NCBI RefSeq assembly: GCF_022655595.1
Contig: NZ_CP093379.1
Span: forward strand, 1,546,501 to 1,610,500
Length of the DNA: 64,000 bases
Source: Ignatzschineria rhizosphaerae
Lineage (GTDB): Bacteria; Pseudomonadota; Gammaproteobacteria; Cardiobacteriales; Wohlfahrtiimonadaceae
Direction: 5' to 3'
Shown: piece after piece, positions 55,375 through 64,000 of the stretch
Layout: every line of letters begins with the position of its first letter
Position numbering within the stretch: position 1 is the first letter of the stretch
Notes under the pieces: generated by a model
Seen by the model: the letters and a program-made list of their open reading frames with translations, nothing else
Database searches by the model: none
Told to the model about the DNA's origin: nothing
Program-made: the position numbers and the translations under genes

Positions 55375-56221
55375 ATGAAAATACTCCCTTCTCTTTTTAG
55401 TACACTGCTATTAATGGTCTTAGCCACTTTAATGATTCCAGCAAATGCGCAAGATTGGCATACTGTCAAACACCCCACTTCAGGTCCTACCTGAAATTTA
55501 TGGTAGTTATGCTAATGGTTGCTTTAGTGGCGGCGTGACAATTCCTTTAAAAAATAAAGGGTATGAACAGGTAAGACCTAGCAGAAACCGTAATTATGGT
55601 GCGCCCAGCATTATGGATTTCGTCAATAGCCTCGACCAATTTGGTATTCAAAAACAGAAAGTCATTATCTTAGGAGATATCGCACAACCTCGTGGCGGCC
55701 CTGCGAACTTTGGACATGCAAGCCACCAAACAGGGTTAGATATCGATATTTGGCTTGAAGATCGCTCAACCCATCTTTCAGGCAATCTACGTGAAAAGCT
55801 TAGTACACCATCTGTTGTTAATCCCGGCACTGGAAAGATGAATCAACATTGGAAACCTTTCTACCGAGAGTTACTGCATCATGCTGCCATCTACCCTGAA
55901 ACAGAAAGAATTTTTGTAAACCCTATTATAAAAGCTAAACTTTGCGAGACAGAAACAGATAAAGCATGGCTAGAAAAGCTTCGCCCTTGGTATGGTCATG
56001 ATTCTCACTTTCACGTTCGTTTAAAATGTCCGACAGGAAGTACAGGCTGCATCGCTCAAGCGCCTATCCCTAAAGGACCAGGCTGTGATAGCAATTTACA
56101 AAACTGGGTAAATGATCAAATCAAATGGACCAATGCACCACAAAAAAGCAGCACAAATGTCGCGCCAAAACCTAAAAAAGTTTTACCCCTTGAATGCCAA
56201 GCCATTTTAAAGCAACAATAA
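55375..56221 (+). pseudogene. mepA: Penicillin-insensitive murein endopeptidase MepA, frameshifted
   Basis: The signal peptide (MKILPSLFSTLLLMV to NAQDWHTVKHPT) is in one frame and stops at TGA 55492. The rest (EIYGSYANGC, GHASHQTGLDIDIWLE, IFVNPIIKAKLC, HDSHFHVRLKCP) continues in the +1 frame to 56221, complete to the C terminus. One extra T at 55492 explains it. GHASHQTGLDID and SHFHVRL give the zinc ligands. Either a recent mutation, a sequencing error, or +1 frameshifting at ACC-TGA. Confidence 0.85.
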
Positions 56222-56240
56222 TATGTAGGATTTTATCGCG

Positions 56241-57078
56241 TTGTTTACAGTATTAGGAGAAAATACTGTTATGAATATCCATCGAAAAACAAAATTAACG
56301 CCGTTTCATCGAGAAGAGATTTGGCGATTACATCATCAAGAAAAATTTACCGTAACCTATCTAGCTGAGCGTTTTATGGTAAGCAGACCTACGATCTATA
56401 AAGTACTAAAACAAGGTAGATTGAACTTGTTTGTGCCATTAGCTAGTAAAAATGAACGTTATAGAACAATTAAGTACGGCATTAAACGTCTTGCAAAGAT
56501 TGAAAAATCTATTGAAGAGAAACTTAAAAAGAGGGCTAAACGTTATAACAAAAACTATCCTGGCGAGATGGTCCATGTGGATACTAAACGGCTCCCTCTT
56601 TTAAAAGGGGATCTTAAAAATCGCACTAGAGAGTATTTATTTGTAGGAATTGATGATTTTTCAAGAGAACTTTATGCCGGTATTTATCCTGATAAATCAC
56701 AGTTTAGTGCTGCTGAATTTCTTCGATGGGATCTGTTAGAACAGTGTCCCTATACTGTAGAATGCACCTATTCGGATAATGGTCGTGAGTATAAAGGTAC
56801 ATCAGAACATGCCTTTGTCGAAATGTGTCTAACACATAAGATTAATCAAAAGTTTACAAAGCCAGCTTGCCCTCAAACGAATGGAAAAGCAGAAAGAGTC
56901 ATTCGAACACTCATGGAAATGTGGCATAATCAGGAGGAGTTTATCAGTTCAGATGATCGGAAAAAGAAGCTAAAACGATTTTTGAACTATTACAACACAG
57001 TAAAACCTCATAAGGGTATTAATGGTTTAACGCCTTATGAAGTTTTAGAAAATTATTTTAACACTGAAGTGTAAACAA
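56241..57078 (+). mobile_element. IS481-like insertion sequence
   Basis: Inverted ends TTGTTTACA (56241) and TGTAAACAA (to 57078), with the next base pair also similar. One transposase gene fills the element. No flanking target duplication is obvious. It lies between mepA and a terminator at 57133-57169. Confidence 0.75.
56271..57074 (+). CDS. IS481-type DDE transposase
   Basis: 267 aa from the ATG at 56271, preceded by GGAG. N-terminal helix-turn-helix (EIWRLHHQEKFTVTYLAERFMVSRPTIYKVL) and rve core: D in VHVDTKRL, D in YSDNGREYKG, E in NGKAERVIRT. Single gene, intact DDE triad, so the element may be active. Confidence 0.88.
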   Translation: MNIHRKTKLTPFHREEIWRLHHQEKFTVTYLAERFMVSRPTIYKVLKQGRLNLFVPLASKNERYRTIKYGIKRLAKIEKSIEEKLKKRAKRYNKNYPGEMVHVDTKRLPLLKGDLKNRTREYLFVGIDDFSRELYAGIYPDKSQFSAAEFLRWDLLEQCPYTVECTYSDNGREYKGTSEHAFVEMCLTHKINQKFTKPACPQTNGKAERVIRTLMEMWHNQEEFISSDDRKKKLKRFLNYYNTVKPHKGINGLTPYEVLENYFNTEV

Positions 57079-57132
57079 CCCGCCGATTTCTAACAAATAA
57101 TAGATATTAAAATTATCCCCAATCACCACTAC

Positions 57133-57169
57133 AAATCCTCAGAAGCCCCAAATTCTGAGGATTTTTATT
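57133..57169 (+). terminator. Terminator downstream of the IS
   Basis: AAATCCTCAGA and TCTGAGGATTT around a 10-base loop with T-run. Position suggests it was the mepA terminator before IS insertion. Confidence 0.8.
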
Positions 57170-57314
57170 AAACATCAATAATACGGCGCAACTTTATAAC
57201 ATCTTCCTCTTGCTATTTATTCATAATCAGGTTATTCGTAAATCTTCGTTATTCATAAAAAATAGCGATAACAATAAGATAACAATAATAAAAATGAATC
57301 CTTAGGAGGAAAAC

Positions 57315-58940
57315 ATGTCTTACCCGCGTCCTATAAAAACTCAGCGTCGCCTTAAAAAATACTTAAGCTGCGCAGCACTTCTTACCTCACTTGCTTTCAG
57401 CACTAGCTATGCTTCAACGCTTGTCTACTGCTCTGAAGCCTCTCCTGATACCTTTAACCCGCAGCTCTCCTCCTCAGGAACCGCCTTTGATGCTAGTGCT
57501 ATTCCTATCTTTAATCGATTAACACAATTTAAAGTTGGCACAACAGAGTATGAACCTAGCCTTGCTGAATCATGGGAGATTAGCGAAGATAGCACGGAAT
57601 TTACCTTCCATCTTCGTAAGGGAGTAAAATTCCATAGTAATCGTGATTTTAAGCCTACCAGAGACTTTAATGCAGATGATGTACTCTTCTCGTTTGAAAG
57701 ACAGATGAACGCTGATCATCCTTATCATAATGTCTCTAATAGGCAATTTATCTATTTTAATTCCATGGGCTTTAATGATCTTATTGAATCCATTGAAAAG
57801 CTCGATGACTATACAGTAAAAATCACTTTAACAAGACCGGAATCACCCTTTTTAGCTAATATTGCGATGGCATTTATGTCGATCTTATCTGCAGAATATG
57901 GCGAGGTTTTACTTAGCAAAGGCACTCCTGAGCTACTCGACTTAAATCCCATTGGTACAGGGCCTTTTGAGCTAAGAGCTTATGAACAAGACTCTCGTAT
58001 TCTCTACACTAAATTTAAAGACTATTTTGGCACACCTGCCAGCATTGACAGGTTAATCTTCTCTATCACACCTGATGCGGCCGTTCGTTATGCAAAATTA
58101 CAAAAAGGGGAGTGCCAAGCAATGCCTTACCCAAATCTTGCGGATCTTGAACGCATGAAAAATAACCCTGATATAAAAGTTGAGTCATCAACAGGCTTAA
58201 ATATTGGCTATCTTGCGTTTAATACCACCAAAAAGCCTCTTGATAAACCAGAGGTGCGAAAAGCTCTTAGTATTGCAGTGAATAAATCTCACATTATTGA
58301 TGCAATCTTTCAAGGCAATGCTGTAGCGGCTAAAAACTATATTCCACCAAGCATGTGGGGCCACAATAACGGCATACCGGATTTAGAATATAACCCTGAA
58401 AAAGCAAAGACCTTACTTGAAGAAGCGGGCTTTAAAGATGGCTTTGAGATCACGCTTTGGGCAATGCCTGTACAACGTGCTTATAACCCTAATGCTCGCA
58501 GAATGGCTGAAATCATCCAGACAGATTGGGATAAAATCGGCGTAAAAGCGAATATTGTCACCTATGAATGGGGAGAGTATTTAACGCGACTACGTGCCGG
58601 CGAACACGATACTGCACTCGTTGGTTGGATCGGAGATAACGGAGATCCTGATAACTTCTTCTCTATGACTTTAAGTTGTAATGCTGCGCAATCTGGCTCT
58701 AACTATGCAAAATGGTGCGATCCTGAATTTGACAAGATCCTCCAAGAAGCAAGGGCAACAGCAGATCATGATAAACGTGTCGCGCTTTACCTAAAAGCGC
58801 AAGAGATCCTCTCAGAAAGACAACCGGTAATGAATATTGCTCATGCCTCTATTTATATGCCTTTACGCAAAGAGGTAAATAACTATGTTGTCGATCCATT
58901 AGGTACCAATAATTTTAATGATGTAAAACTTGAAAAATAA
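57315..58940 (+). CDS. ABC-type dipeptide/oligopeptide-binding protein (DppA-like)
   Basis: 541 aa with a signal peptide (cleavage near SYA-STL, about residue 33). [20 protein letters not shown], then [17 protein letters not shown] and [18 protein letters not shown] mark SBP family 5. Closest in feel to DppA. No permease or ATPase genes follow, so it must work with a system encoded elsewhere. AGGAGG lies before the ATG. Confidence 0.92.
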   Translation: MSYPRPIKTQRRLKKYLSCAALLTSLAFSTSYASTLVYCSEASPDTFNPQLSSSGTAFDASAIPIFNRLTQFKVGTTEYEPSLAESWEISEDSTEFTFHLRKGVKFHSNRDFKPTRDFNADDVLFSFERQMNADHPYHNVSNRQFIYFNSMGFNDLIESIEKLDDYTVKITLTRPESPFLANIAMAFMSILSAEYGEVLLSKGTPELLDLNPIGTGPFELRAYEQDSRILYTKFKDYFGTPASIDRLIFSITPDAAVRYAKLQKGECQAMPYPNLADLERMKNNPDIKVESSTGLNIGYLAFNTTKKPLDKPEVRKALSIAVNKSHIIDAIFQGNAVAAKNYIPPSMWGHNNGIPDLEYNPEKAKTLLEEAGFKDGFEITLWAMPVQRAYNPNARRMAEIIQTDWDKIGVKANIVTYEWGEYLTRLRAGEHDTALVGWIGDNGDPDNFFSMTLSCNAAQSGSNYAKWCDPEFDKILQEARATADHDKRVALYLKAQEILSERQPVMNIAHASIYMPLRKEVNNYVVDPLGTNNFNDVKLEK

Positions 58941-58968
58941 GTTCAATTAAAAACCCATTAATCCTTTA

Positions 58969-59005
58969 AGCCTCTTTAATCATCTTATTAAAGAGGCTCT
59001 TTTTT
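58969..59005 (+). terminator. Terminator of the peptide-binding gene
   Basis: AGCCTCTTTAAT (58969-58980) pairs with ATTAAAGAGGCT (58987-58998); loop of 6, then T-run. Confidence 0.92.
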
Positions 59006-59009
59006 AAAG

Positions 59010-59195
59010 TCGATTCGATTAAATAAACACCACCTTAAAAGTACAACAGTGCAGCCTATTTCGTAAACCAACTTGCACGATATCAAAAGCTATGTCAGAT
59101 AGAGCTATATCAGATAAAATGACGCCAGACAGAACAACTCTTGCACTTCTCATAACCGATAGCTACCTGATTCAGTGACCTTTAAAACGATGGGT
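59010..59195 (+). repeat. Dispersed intergenic repeat, copy E (expanded)
   Basis: Begins GTCGATTCGATTAAATAAAC and includes ACTTGCACGAT, GACGCCAGACAGAACAACTC, CTTCTCATAACCGAT and CTGATTCAGTGACC. A roughly 35-base insertion (TATCAGATAAAATGA region) sits in the middle. Lies between convergent genes. Confidence 0.68.
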
Positions 59196-59291
59196 GTAAA
59201 AGCGATTAACACACAATAATCCCCATAAAAAAAGCCTTTAAGAGTCACAAGCTCCCAAAGGCAATTATTCATTAAAAATAGAGATCAACCC

Positions 59292-60512
59292 CTACATTTG
59301 ATCGCGCTTCATCACAGCATGTAATAACACATTGGTTCCATTAGCGGCATCAATTTCAGTAATAGATTCCGCTTCATTATGACTAATACCATCTTTACAG
59401 GCGATAAAAATCATCGTTGTAGGGCAATGTTTCGCAAGATGAATCGCATCATGACCTGCGCCGCTAATCATCTCGATATTGCTAAATCCTAACTCTTTTA
59501 CGGCGCTTCTCACTAAATTAACACACGACTCATCAAAAGGAATTGCAGGTGACAACCAAACATCTGTTAAAGAGACTTCAAGTGCGCGTTTTGCCGCAAC
59601 CTCTTTTGCCATCTCTTTAACCTTTGCAACCATCTCTTTCACTTTTTCAGTTTCAGGATGACGGATATCGAGAGTAAAATTGACCGTACCTGCAATCGTA
59701 TTACGAGATGAGAAAGGAATATTTATCTCCCCAATGGTTAATAACGCATCGTCAATAGCGGCAACATAACCTTCGATCTCTAATAAAAATGCCGAAACGC
59801 CAAGCATCGCATCCTTACGGTAACGCATTGGGGTTGTGCCAGCATGCTGCGCTCGCCCTTGCATCTCAACATCTAACCAAGCAATCGCTTGCCCACCTGT
59901 GACAACACCGATCTCTTTATTAAGATCTTCTAAGATTGGTCCTTGCTCAATATGCAGCTCAAAATAGCTATCTAAATGACGTTTAAATTCAGAAGTCCCT
60001 GCTTCACCAATCGCTTCCAATTCACTACCTACCGAGATACCATTCACATCTTCAATGCCAAGTGCTTTTTCTAAAGAGAGCTCGCCAATAAAAACTTCAG
60101 AGCCAAGCATCGCAGGAGAAAAACGCGCCCCCTCCTCATTCATCCAAACGGCAATCTCAAGATCATGATTGAGCTTCACATCATTTTCATGTAAGGTTCT
60201 TACCACTTCAAGCGCTGCTAAAACGCCATAAACGCCATCAAATCGCCCACCTTTTGGCTGAGTATCTAAATGACTTCCCATCACAATAGGCGCAGCTAAG
60301 CGGTTATTACCTGGATAAATGGCAAATAAATTACCAATAGGATCCCGATGAATCTCCATACCTAAAGCTTCACACCAAGAGACAAATAATTCTCGCCCTG
60401 CTTTATCCTCTTTTGAGAGCGCAAGCCTTGAACTTCCCCCTTTTGAGGTAGCACCAATTTTCGCCATCTCCATTAAGCTATTCCATAATCGATCCTGATT
60501 TACTCTCATCAT
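59292..60512 (-). CDS. M20-family carbamoylase/amidohydrolase (HyuC/AmaB-like)
   Basis: 406 aa. Zinc residues are in GSHLDTQPKGGRFDG and NEEGARFSPAMLGS; FELHIEQGP and GAGHDAIHLA follow. The GSHLDTQPKGGRFDG form is nearer to N-carbamoyl-L-amino acid hydrolases and beta-ureidopropionase than to AllC. It starts 8 bp after the amidohydrolase gene, so they share an operon. Possible start at 60512 or one codon later. Confidence 0.88.
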   Translation of the reverse strand: MMRVNQDRLWNSLMEMAKIGATSKGGSSRLALSKEDKAGRELFVSWCEALGMEIHRDPIGNLFAIYPGNNRLAAPIVMGSHLDTQPKGGRFDGVYGVLAALEVVRTLHENDVKLNHDLEIAVWMNEEGARFSPAMLGSEVFIGELSLEKALGIEDVNGISVGSELEAIGEAGTSEFKRHLDSYFELHIEQGPILEDLNKEIGVVTGGQAIAWLDVEMQGRAQHAGTTPMRYRKDAMLGVSAFLLEIEGYVAAIDDALLTIGEINIPFSSRNTIAGTVNFTLDIRHPETEKVKEMVAKVKEMAKEVAAKRALEVSLTDVWLSPAIPFDESCVNLVRSAVKELGFSNIEMISGAGHDAIHLAKHCPTTMIFIACKDGISHNEAESITEIDAANGTNVLLHAVMKRDQM

Positions 60513-60519
60513 TTCTCTC

Positions 60520-61545
60520 CTATTTTTCTGCTAAACCACGAATATAACTCTCAGTATTTGCCGCTAATGTTTCAATGAGATATCCCCCCTCTAAAAGTCC
60601 TACAACAGGTTTTCCAAGAGCCATTACCTCTTTAGCAATTTCTCCCATTCCTTTTGTTGTCACTTTTGTTTTACTTTGTGGATCATCTTTATAAACATCA
60701 AACCCCATATTATGCACAATGACATCGGGATTAAAGATCTTTGCATCATTCATAGCTCGTTTTAAAACTTTAAAGAATGCTTCTTCTGATAAACCATGCG
60801 CAAAAGGATAGTTAATATTAAATCCTAACCCCTCACCCTCTCCACGCTCTTCTTCAAAGCCGGCAACTGCTGGGTAGAAATTAGTAGGATCTCCATGAAG
60901 TGAAATATACATCACATCACTACGATCATAGAAGATCTCTTGAATTCCCTGCCCGTGATGGACATCGGTATCTAAAATTAAGATCTTTTTAGCATCACTA
61001 TGATCTAAAAGATATTCTGCGGCTAAGGCCGCATTATTCACAAAGCAAAAACCCCCTGCAGCTTCACGTCTTGCATGATGCCCTGATGGTCTACTCACAG
61101 AAACACTAACCTTTTCCCCTTCAGCCACTGCTTTAGCGGCATTTAAAGCCCCTTGCGCAGACCAATAAATTGACTCAAACGTATGCTTACCAATTGGCGC
61201 ACTACCATCTGCGATATAGCGAGATGCCTTTGCTAAGATCCCTTTGAGAGCATTGTAATCTTTCACAAATACATTCGGGATCACCTCTTCGCCCCAATCT
61301 TCTGGAACTTCATGCCACTCTTGATAGGCCGTTTGTAAAAACTCAATATAGGCAAAACCATGGACTTTTGTTAAGTAATCAAAGCCTAGATCTTCGGGTG
61401 TTGTCACTGTAAAACCTGCGCTTTTAATCCCTTTTTGAAACTCTTCAACACGCTGTGGAACTTCTTGCGGATCACGCATTTTTCCTCGTGAGAAGTAGGT
61501 TTGTGGATTATGTAATGCTTGATGTGGATGATAATAAATTTTCAT
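60520..61545 (-). CDS. Histone-deacetylase-like amidohydrolase (acetylpolyamine amidohydrolase type)
   Basis: 341 aa. Catalytic HH in RPSGHHARREAAGGFCFVNNAA, zinc D and H in LDTDVHHGQGIQE and D in HNMGFDVYKDDP, and GLLEGGY near the C terminus. The N-terminal MKIYYHPHQALHNP and the -HEVPEDWGEEVIP- loop resemble AphA, which deacetylates polyamines. First gene of a two-gene unit with the carbamoylase. A 7-bp tandem repeat lies 46 bp upstream. Confidence 0.88.
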   Translation of the reverse strand: MKIYYHPHQALHNPQTYFSRGKMRDPQEVPQRVEEFQKGIKSAGFTVTTPEDLGFDYLTKVHGFAYIEFLQTAYQEWHEVPEDWGEEVIPNVFVKDYNALKGILAKASRYIADGSAPIGKHTFESIYWSAQGALNAAKAVAEGEKVSVSVSRPSGHHARREAAGGFCFVNNAALAAEYLLDHSDAKKILILDTDVHHGQGIQEIFYDRSDVMYISLHGDPTNFYPAVAGFEEERGEGEGLGFNINYPFAHGLSEEAFFKVLKRAMNDAKIFNPDVIVHNMGFDVYKDDPQSKTKVTTKGMGEIAKEVMALGKPVVGLLEGGYLIETLAANTESYIRGLAEK

Positions 61546-61590
61546 GATGATTCACTCCCTATCCTGATCTTCGTGATTCGTTATTTAATG

Positions 61591-61632
61591 TTTGATATTT
61601 GATATTTGATATTTGATATTTGATATTTGATT
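61591..61632. repeat. Perfect 7-bp tandem repeat
   Basis: Five exact TTTGATA units and a sixth ending TTTGATT, 61591-61632, then a T-run. It lies 46 bp before the amidohydrolase ATG, in the expected promoter region. Confidence 0.92.
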
Positions 61633-61703
61633 TTTTAGGCATTTTCTTTGCTAATTACTTAAATGACTAACTTTACAATCTTTGCTTCTTTGGTAGCGCA
61701 AAG

Positions 61704-61730
61704 AAGAGCCTTGACTCTCCTTCAAGGCTC
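61704..61730 (-). terminator. Terminator of the MHS gene
   Basis: AGAGCCTTGA pairs with TCAAGGCTCT around a short loop; T-rich text follows on the minus strand, 17 bp beyond the stop. Confidence 0.75.
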
Positions 61731-61746
61731 TATAATGACTATCTCT

Positions 61747-63042
61747 TTAATACGTTTCGCGCTTACTTGGGTTTAAGAAAAACACACAAGAAAGGGTTAA
61801 CAAACTAATAAAGCTATAGAAAATTGCTAATGGAATCCATGAACCTGCATACATCTCAGCAAGTGCTGTACCGATAAGTGGTGTTAATCCCCCGGCAATT
61901 GCGCCGCAGAACTGATATGCCACTGAAATCGCGGTATAACGTAAATGCACCGGGAATAGTGTTGTTAAAAAGCCAGCAATCACCGAGTAGTAACCCGCCA
62001 TAAAGATTACTGTAATAGAGATACCTATCACCATCAATACAGGGTTTTGTGTATCAACCATCGTAAACATTAAATAAGGTGAGAAGATACAAACTCCGGA
62101 GCTAAAGAGTAAGAACTTATAGCTATTAAACTTCTCGCCAACAAGCGCACTTAAAGGCTGACTGAAGAACTGGACAAAAGAGACCACTAACAACACGTTT
62201 AAGATGAGTGTCCGATCCATTTTCAGGTAAGCCGTTGTATAAGAGAGCATAAAGGTATTAACGAAGTAGAAACCTGCAATTCCTAACACGTTTGCACCGA
62301 TTGCTAAAAGAATCACTTTTGGCATTTTTGAGAAAAGCTCTTTAAATGGTGCCTCTTCTTTTCGTTTTTTAGATCTCTCAAGCGCTGCTTTTTCTCTAGC
62401 TTCCACAAATTCTGGTGATTCATTCACACTGCGGCGTACTAAATACCCCACCACTAAAAGACCAAAGCTTGCTAAAAATGGTAATCTCCAACCATAGCTA
62501 TAGAGCGCTTCATCATCCATCTCAGAAATCAATCTAAAAGCAATCGTGGCTAAAATTAATCCCGCAGGTGATCCTAACTGCGCAAAAGAAGCAAAGAATG
62601 TTTTACGATGCGCAGGCGCATGCTCAGCGGCAATTAATACAGCACCGCCCCACTCGCCACCTACAGAAAGACCTTGGATAATACGAAGAATAATGAGCAA
62701 TACTGGCGCTCCCACACCAATTTGCGCATATGTCGGTAAAAATCCAATACCAATTGTCGAAATCCCCATCATAAAGAGCGTGATAACTAGGGATTTTTTA
62801 CGACCAATCTTATCGCCAATATGTCCAAAAAAGACAGCGCCGATAGGTCTTACTAATAGTCCAATTGCAAATGTTGCAAAAGAAGCCATCGTTGCAATAA
62901 AGGTACTCTCTGTTTCAAAAAAGAGCGAACCAAAGATCATTGCTGAGGCAAATGCGTAAATATAAAAGTCGTACCATTCAATCATGGTTCCCAGAAACGC
63001 CGCAAGTGATGCGCGTACTGGCTGTTTTTTTGTGGTTGACAT
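61747..63042 (-). CDS. MHS-family MFS symporter
   Basis: 431 aa from the ATG at 63042, close after GGAGGG; a GTG four codons earlier is the other possibility. Starts ASLAAFLGTMIEWYDFYIYAFAS and has GHIGDKIGRKKSL, as in the shikimate/alpha-ketoglutarate group. A KEEAPFKELF segment separates the two six-segment halves. Divergent from the LysR gene, so probably its target; substrate unknown but possibly linked to the amide-hydrolase genes. Confidence 0.9.
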   Translation of the reverse strand: MSTTKKQPVRASLAAFLGTMIEWYDFYIYAFASAMIFGSLFFETESTFIATMASFATFAIGLLVRPIGAVFFGHIGDKIGRKKSLVITLFMMGISTIGIGFLPTYAQIGVGAPVLLIILRIIQGLSVGGEWGGAVLIAAEHAPAHRKTFFASFAQLGSPAGLILATIAFRLISEMDDEALYSYGWRLPFLASFGLLVVGYLVRRSVNESPEFVEAREKAALERSKKRKEEAPFKELFSKMPKVILLAIGANVLGIAGFYFVNTFMLSYTTAYLKMDRTLILNVLLVVSFVQFFSQPLSALVGEKFNSYKFLLFSSGVCIFSPYLMFTMVDTQNPVLMVIGISITVIFMAGYYSVIAGFLTTLFPVHLRYTAISVAYQFCGAIAGGLTPLIGTALAEMYAGSWIPLAIFYSFISLLTLSCVFFLNPSKRETY

Positions 63043-63210
63043 ACCACCCTCCACCTTCTGATTTGTTTTGAAATTGTTATCCCTTTCATTGCGAAAGGTC
63101 TTCTTATTTATCCGTCTCTTTCAACTTTTTTTCAAACGATAAATTTTAATGATTAATATTAGTTTTTCTAATACACTGAGAAAATAACCTTGAAGGAGAA
63201 AGGAAAACCT

Positions 63211-64000
63211 ATGAAAATAGAGAAATTAAACTGGACGTTATTACATACTTATTTAGTGATAGTAGAGGAGCAAAGCATTAGTAATGCTGCACTTAAATTA
63301 AATATCACACAATCAGCTGTTAGCCAAAACCTTAAAAAGCTGGAAGAGCAATTAGAAGTAAAACTTATCGAAAGAAGTAATAAATCCTTTGTTTTAACAG
63401 AAATTGGGGAATATCTTTATAAAACAGCCACAGATGTTTACTCAAAACTTGTGAAGTTTGAACAAAAGCTCACAGCTACTAGCAACACAATTAAAGATAC
63501 CCTTCATATCATGACGGTTTCAGGATTAGTCTCCAATGACTTTGATAACCTCTTAACCTATTTTCATAAACATTATCCTAATATTGACCTTAATATTAAT
63601 ACCGCAACCCATGCGGAAATTGTTAAAAAAATTGCCAACAATCAGCCTGCTATCGGCATCACCTTAGAGCCAAAAAGCTCCGATGAGATTGAAAAGCTCT
63701 TTTATCTTCCCCAACGATACTCTCTTTATTGCGGGAAATCTCATCCTCTTTTCCATAAACAGATTATCAATAAGAGCGATGTGATCGCCCAAGATTATGT
63801 GGCGTTTGATAGTGAGCAATTAGGGGCTGCGCTCTCTCCTATTGCCATTTTTAGAGATATGGAACACTTTACCGGCAAACAAGTCGCTATTACCAATAAC
63901 CTGCAAGAACTACAACGCTTAATTGTGACAGGCTATGGAATCGGCTGCCTACCCGATAATGCCGCAAAAAGTGCATTAGATCGCTCTATTCTTCGTAAAC
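63211..64000 (+). CDS. LysR-family regulator (cut by window end)
   Basis: 263 codons visible, no stop. N-terminal winged helix (NWTLLHTYLVIVEEQSISNAALKLNITQSAVSQNLKKLEEQL) and the beginning of the periplasmic-binding-type effector domain (IMTVSGLVSNDFDNLL). GAAGGAGAAAGG precedes the ATG. Divergent to the MHS gene by 168 bp, which predicts control of that gene and perhaps the amidohydrolase unit. Confidence 0.93.
   Translation, partial: MKIEKLNWTLLHTYLVIVEEQSISNAALKLNITQSAVSQNLKKLEEQLEVKLIERSNKSFVLTEIGEYLYKTATDVYSKLVKFEQKLTATSNTIKDTLHIMTVSGLVSNDFDNLLTYFHKHYPNIDLNINTATHAEIVKKIANNQPAIGITLEPKSSDEIEKLFYLPQRYSLYCGKSHPLFHKQIINKSDVIAQDYVAFDSEQLGAALSPIAIFRDMEHFTGKQVAITNNLQELQRLIVTGYGIGCLPDNAAKSALDRSILRK

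Noticed and set aside
62546-62959. 137-codon plus-strand frame in the MHS gene
   Set aside because: Antisense shadow of a membrane-protein gene.

Overview
The window is a 64 kb piece of a low-GC chromosome from a gammaproteobacterium. The inference rests on a complete C-P lyase operon, an RND efflux pair, a WaaC-type heptosyltransferase, separate argC/argJ/argB/argD genes, and codon use rich in A/T. The mixture would fit the Cardiobacteriales/Ignatzschineria-Wohlfahrtiimonas area, but nothing here proves the genus. Most of the sequence is chromosomal metabolism; the only clear mobile element is one short IS481-like insertion sequence.

Layout. 1-301: 3' end of a lysine exporter (lysO). 387-11518: a minus-strand phosphonate operon, phnC-phnD-phnE-phnD'-phnG-H-I-J-K-L-M-N-P. 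A Pho box plus -10 promoter precedes phnC, and the binding-protein gene is duplicated on either side of phnE. 12018-14594: an orphan MetI-like permease, an unrecognised membrane-anchored protein and an ATC-hydrolase family protein. 14817-21783: hemB, a DHA2 exporter overlapping a nucleoside hydrolase, and two further MFS transporters. 22077-23504: alkaline phosphatase with its own Pho box. 23684-29888: a D-erythronate pathway (denD, gntP-type permease, otnK, otnC, otnI) with a divergent DeoR-type regulator. 29965-34567: argD, argB, argJ, argC, with a paired palindromic operator over the argC promoter. 34976-35962: waaC. 35972-42054: a carbamoyl-transfer cluster (carbamate kinase, FdrA/AllF, AllG-like DUF1116, DUF1097 membrane protein, AllH-like DUF2877). 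42418-54460: lipB, an RND pump, a PerM-like protein, greA, a glyoxalase, a cytochrome c with an acidic tail, grpE, an acidic small protein, corA and a META/DUF4377 protein. 54684-55201: four tandem tRNA-Asp units, one of them damaged. 55375-57169: a frameshifted mepA followed by the IS. 57315-64000: a peptide-binding protein, then a histone-deacetylase-like amidohydrolase/carbamoylase pair, an MHS transporter and a divergent LysR regulator cut by the window end.

How the genes work together. PhoB should co-induce phnC-P and phoA, because both have two 7-bp repeats 4 bp apart, 10 bp upstream of a -10 hexamer. Together they give phosphate from phosphonates and phosphomonoesters. The otn/den genes convert D-erythronate to dihydroxyacetone phosphate. 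The FdrA/DUF1116/DUF2877/carbamate kinase set is expected to turn a carbamoylated compound into carbamoyl phosphate and then ATP.

The most unusual things seen directly are: a roughly 155-bp dispersed intergenic repeat family present in at least eight copies, including a three-copy tandem; a perfect 7-bp tandem repeat immediately upstream of the acetylpolyamine-amidohydrolase-like gene; the damaged tRNA-Asp copy within a homogenised tRNA array; and the paired ATTGTnACAAT operator at argC. No CRISPR array, rRNA, prophage or recognised defence system was seen.
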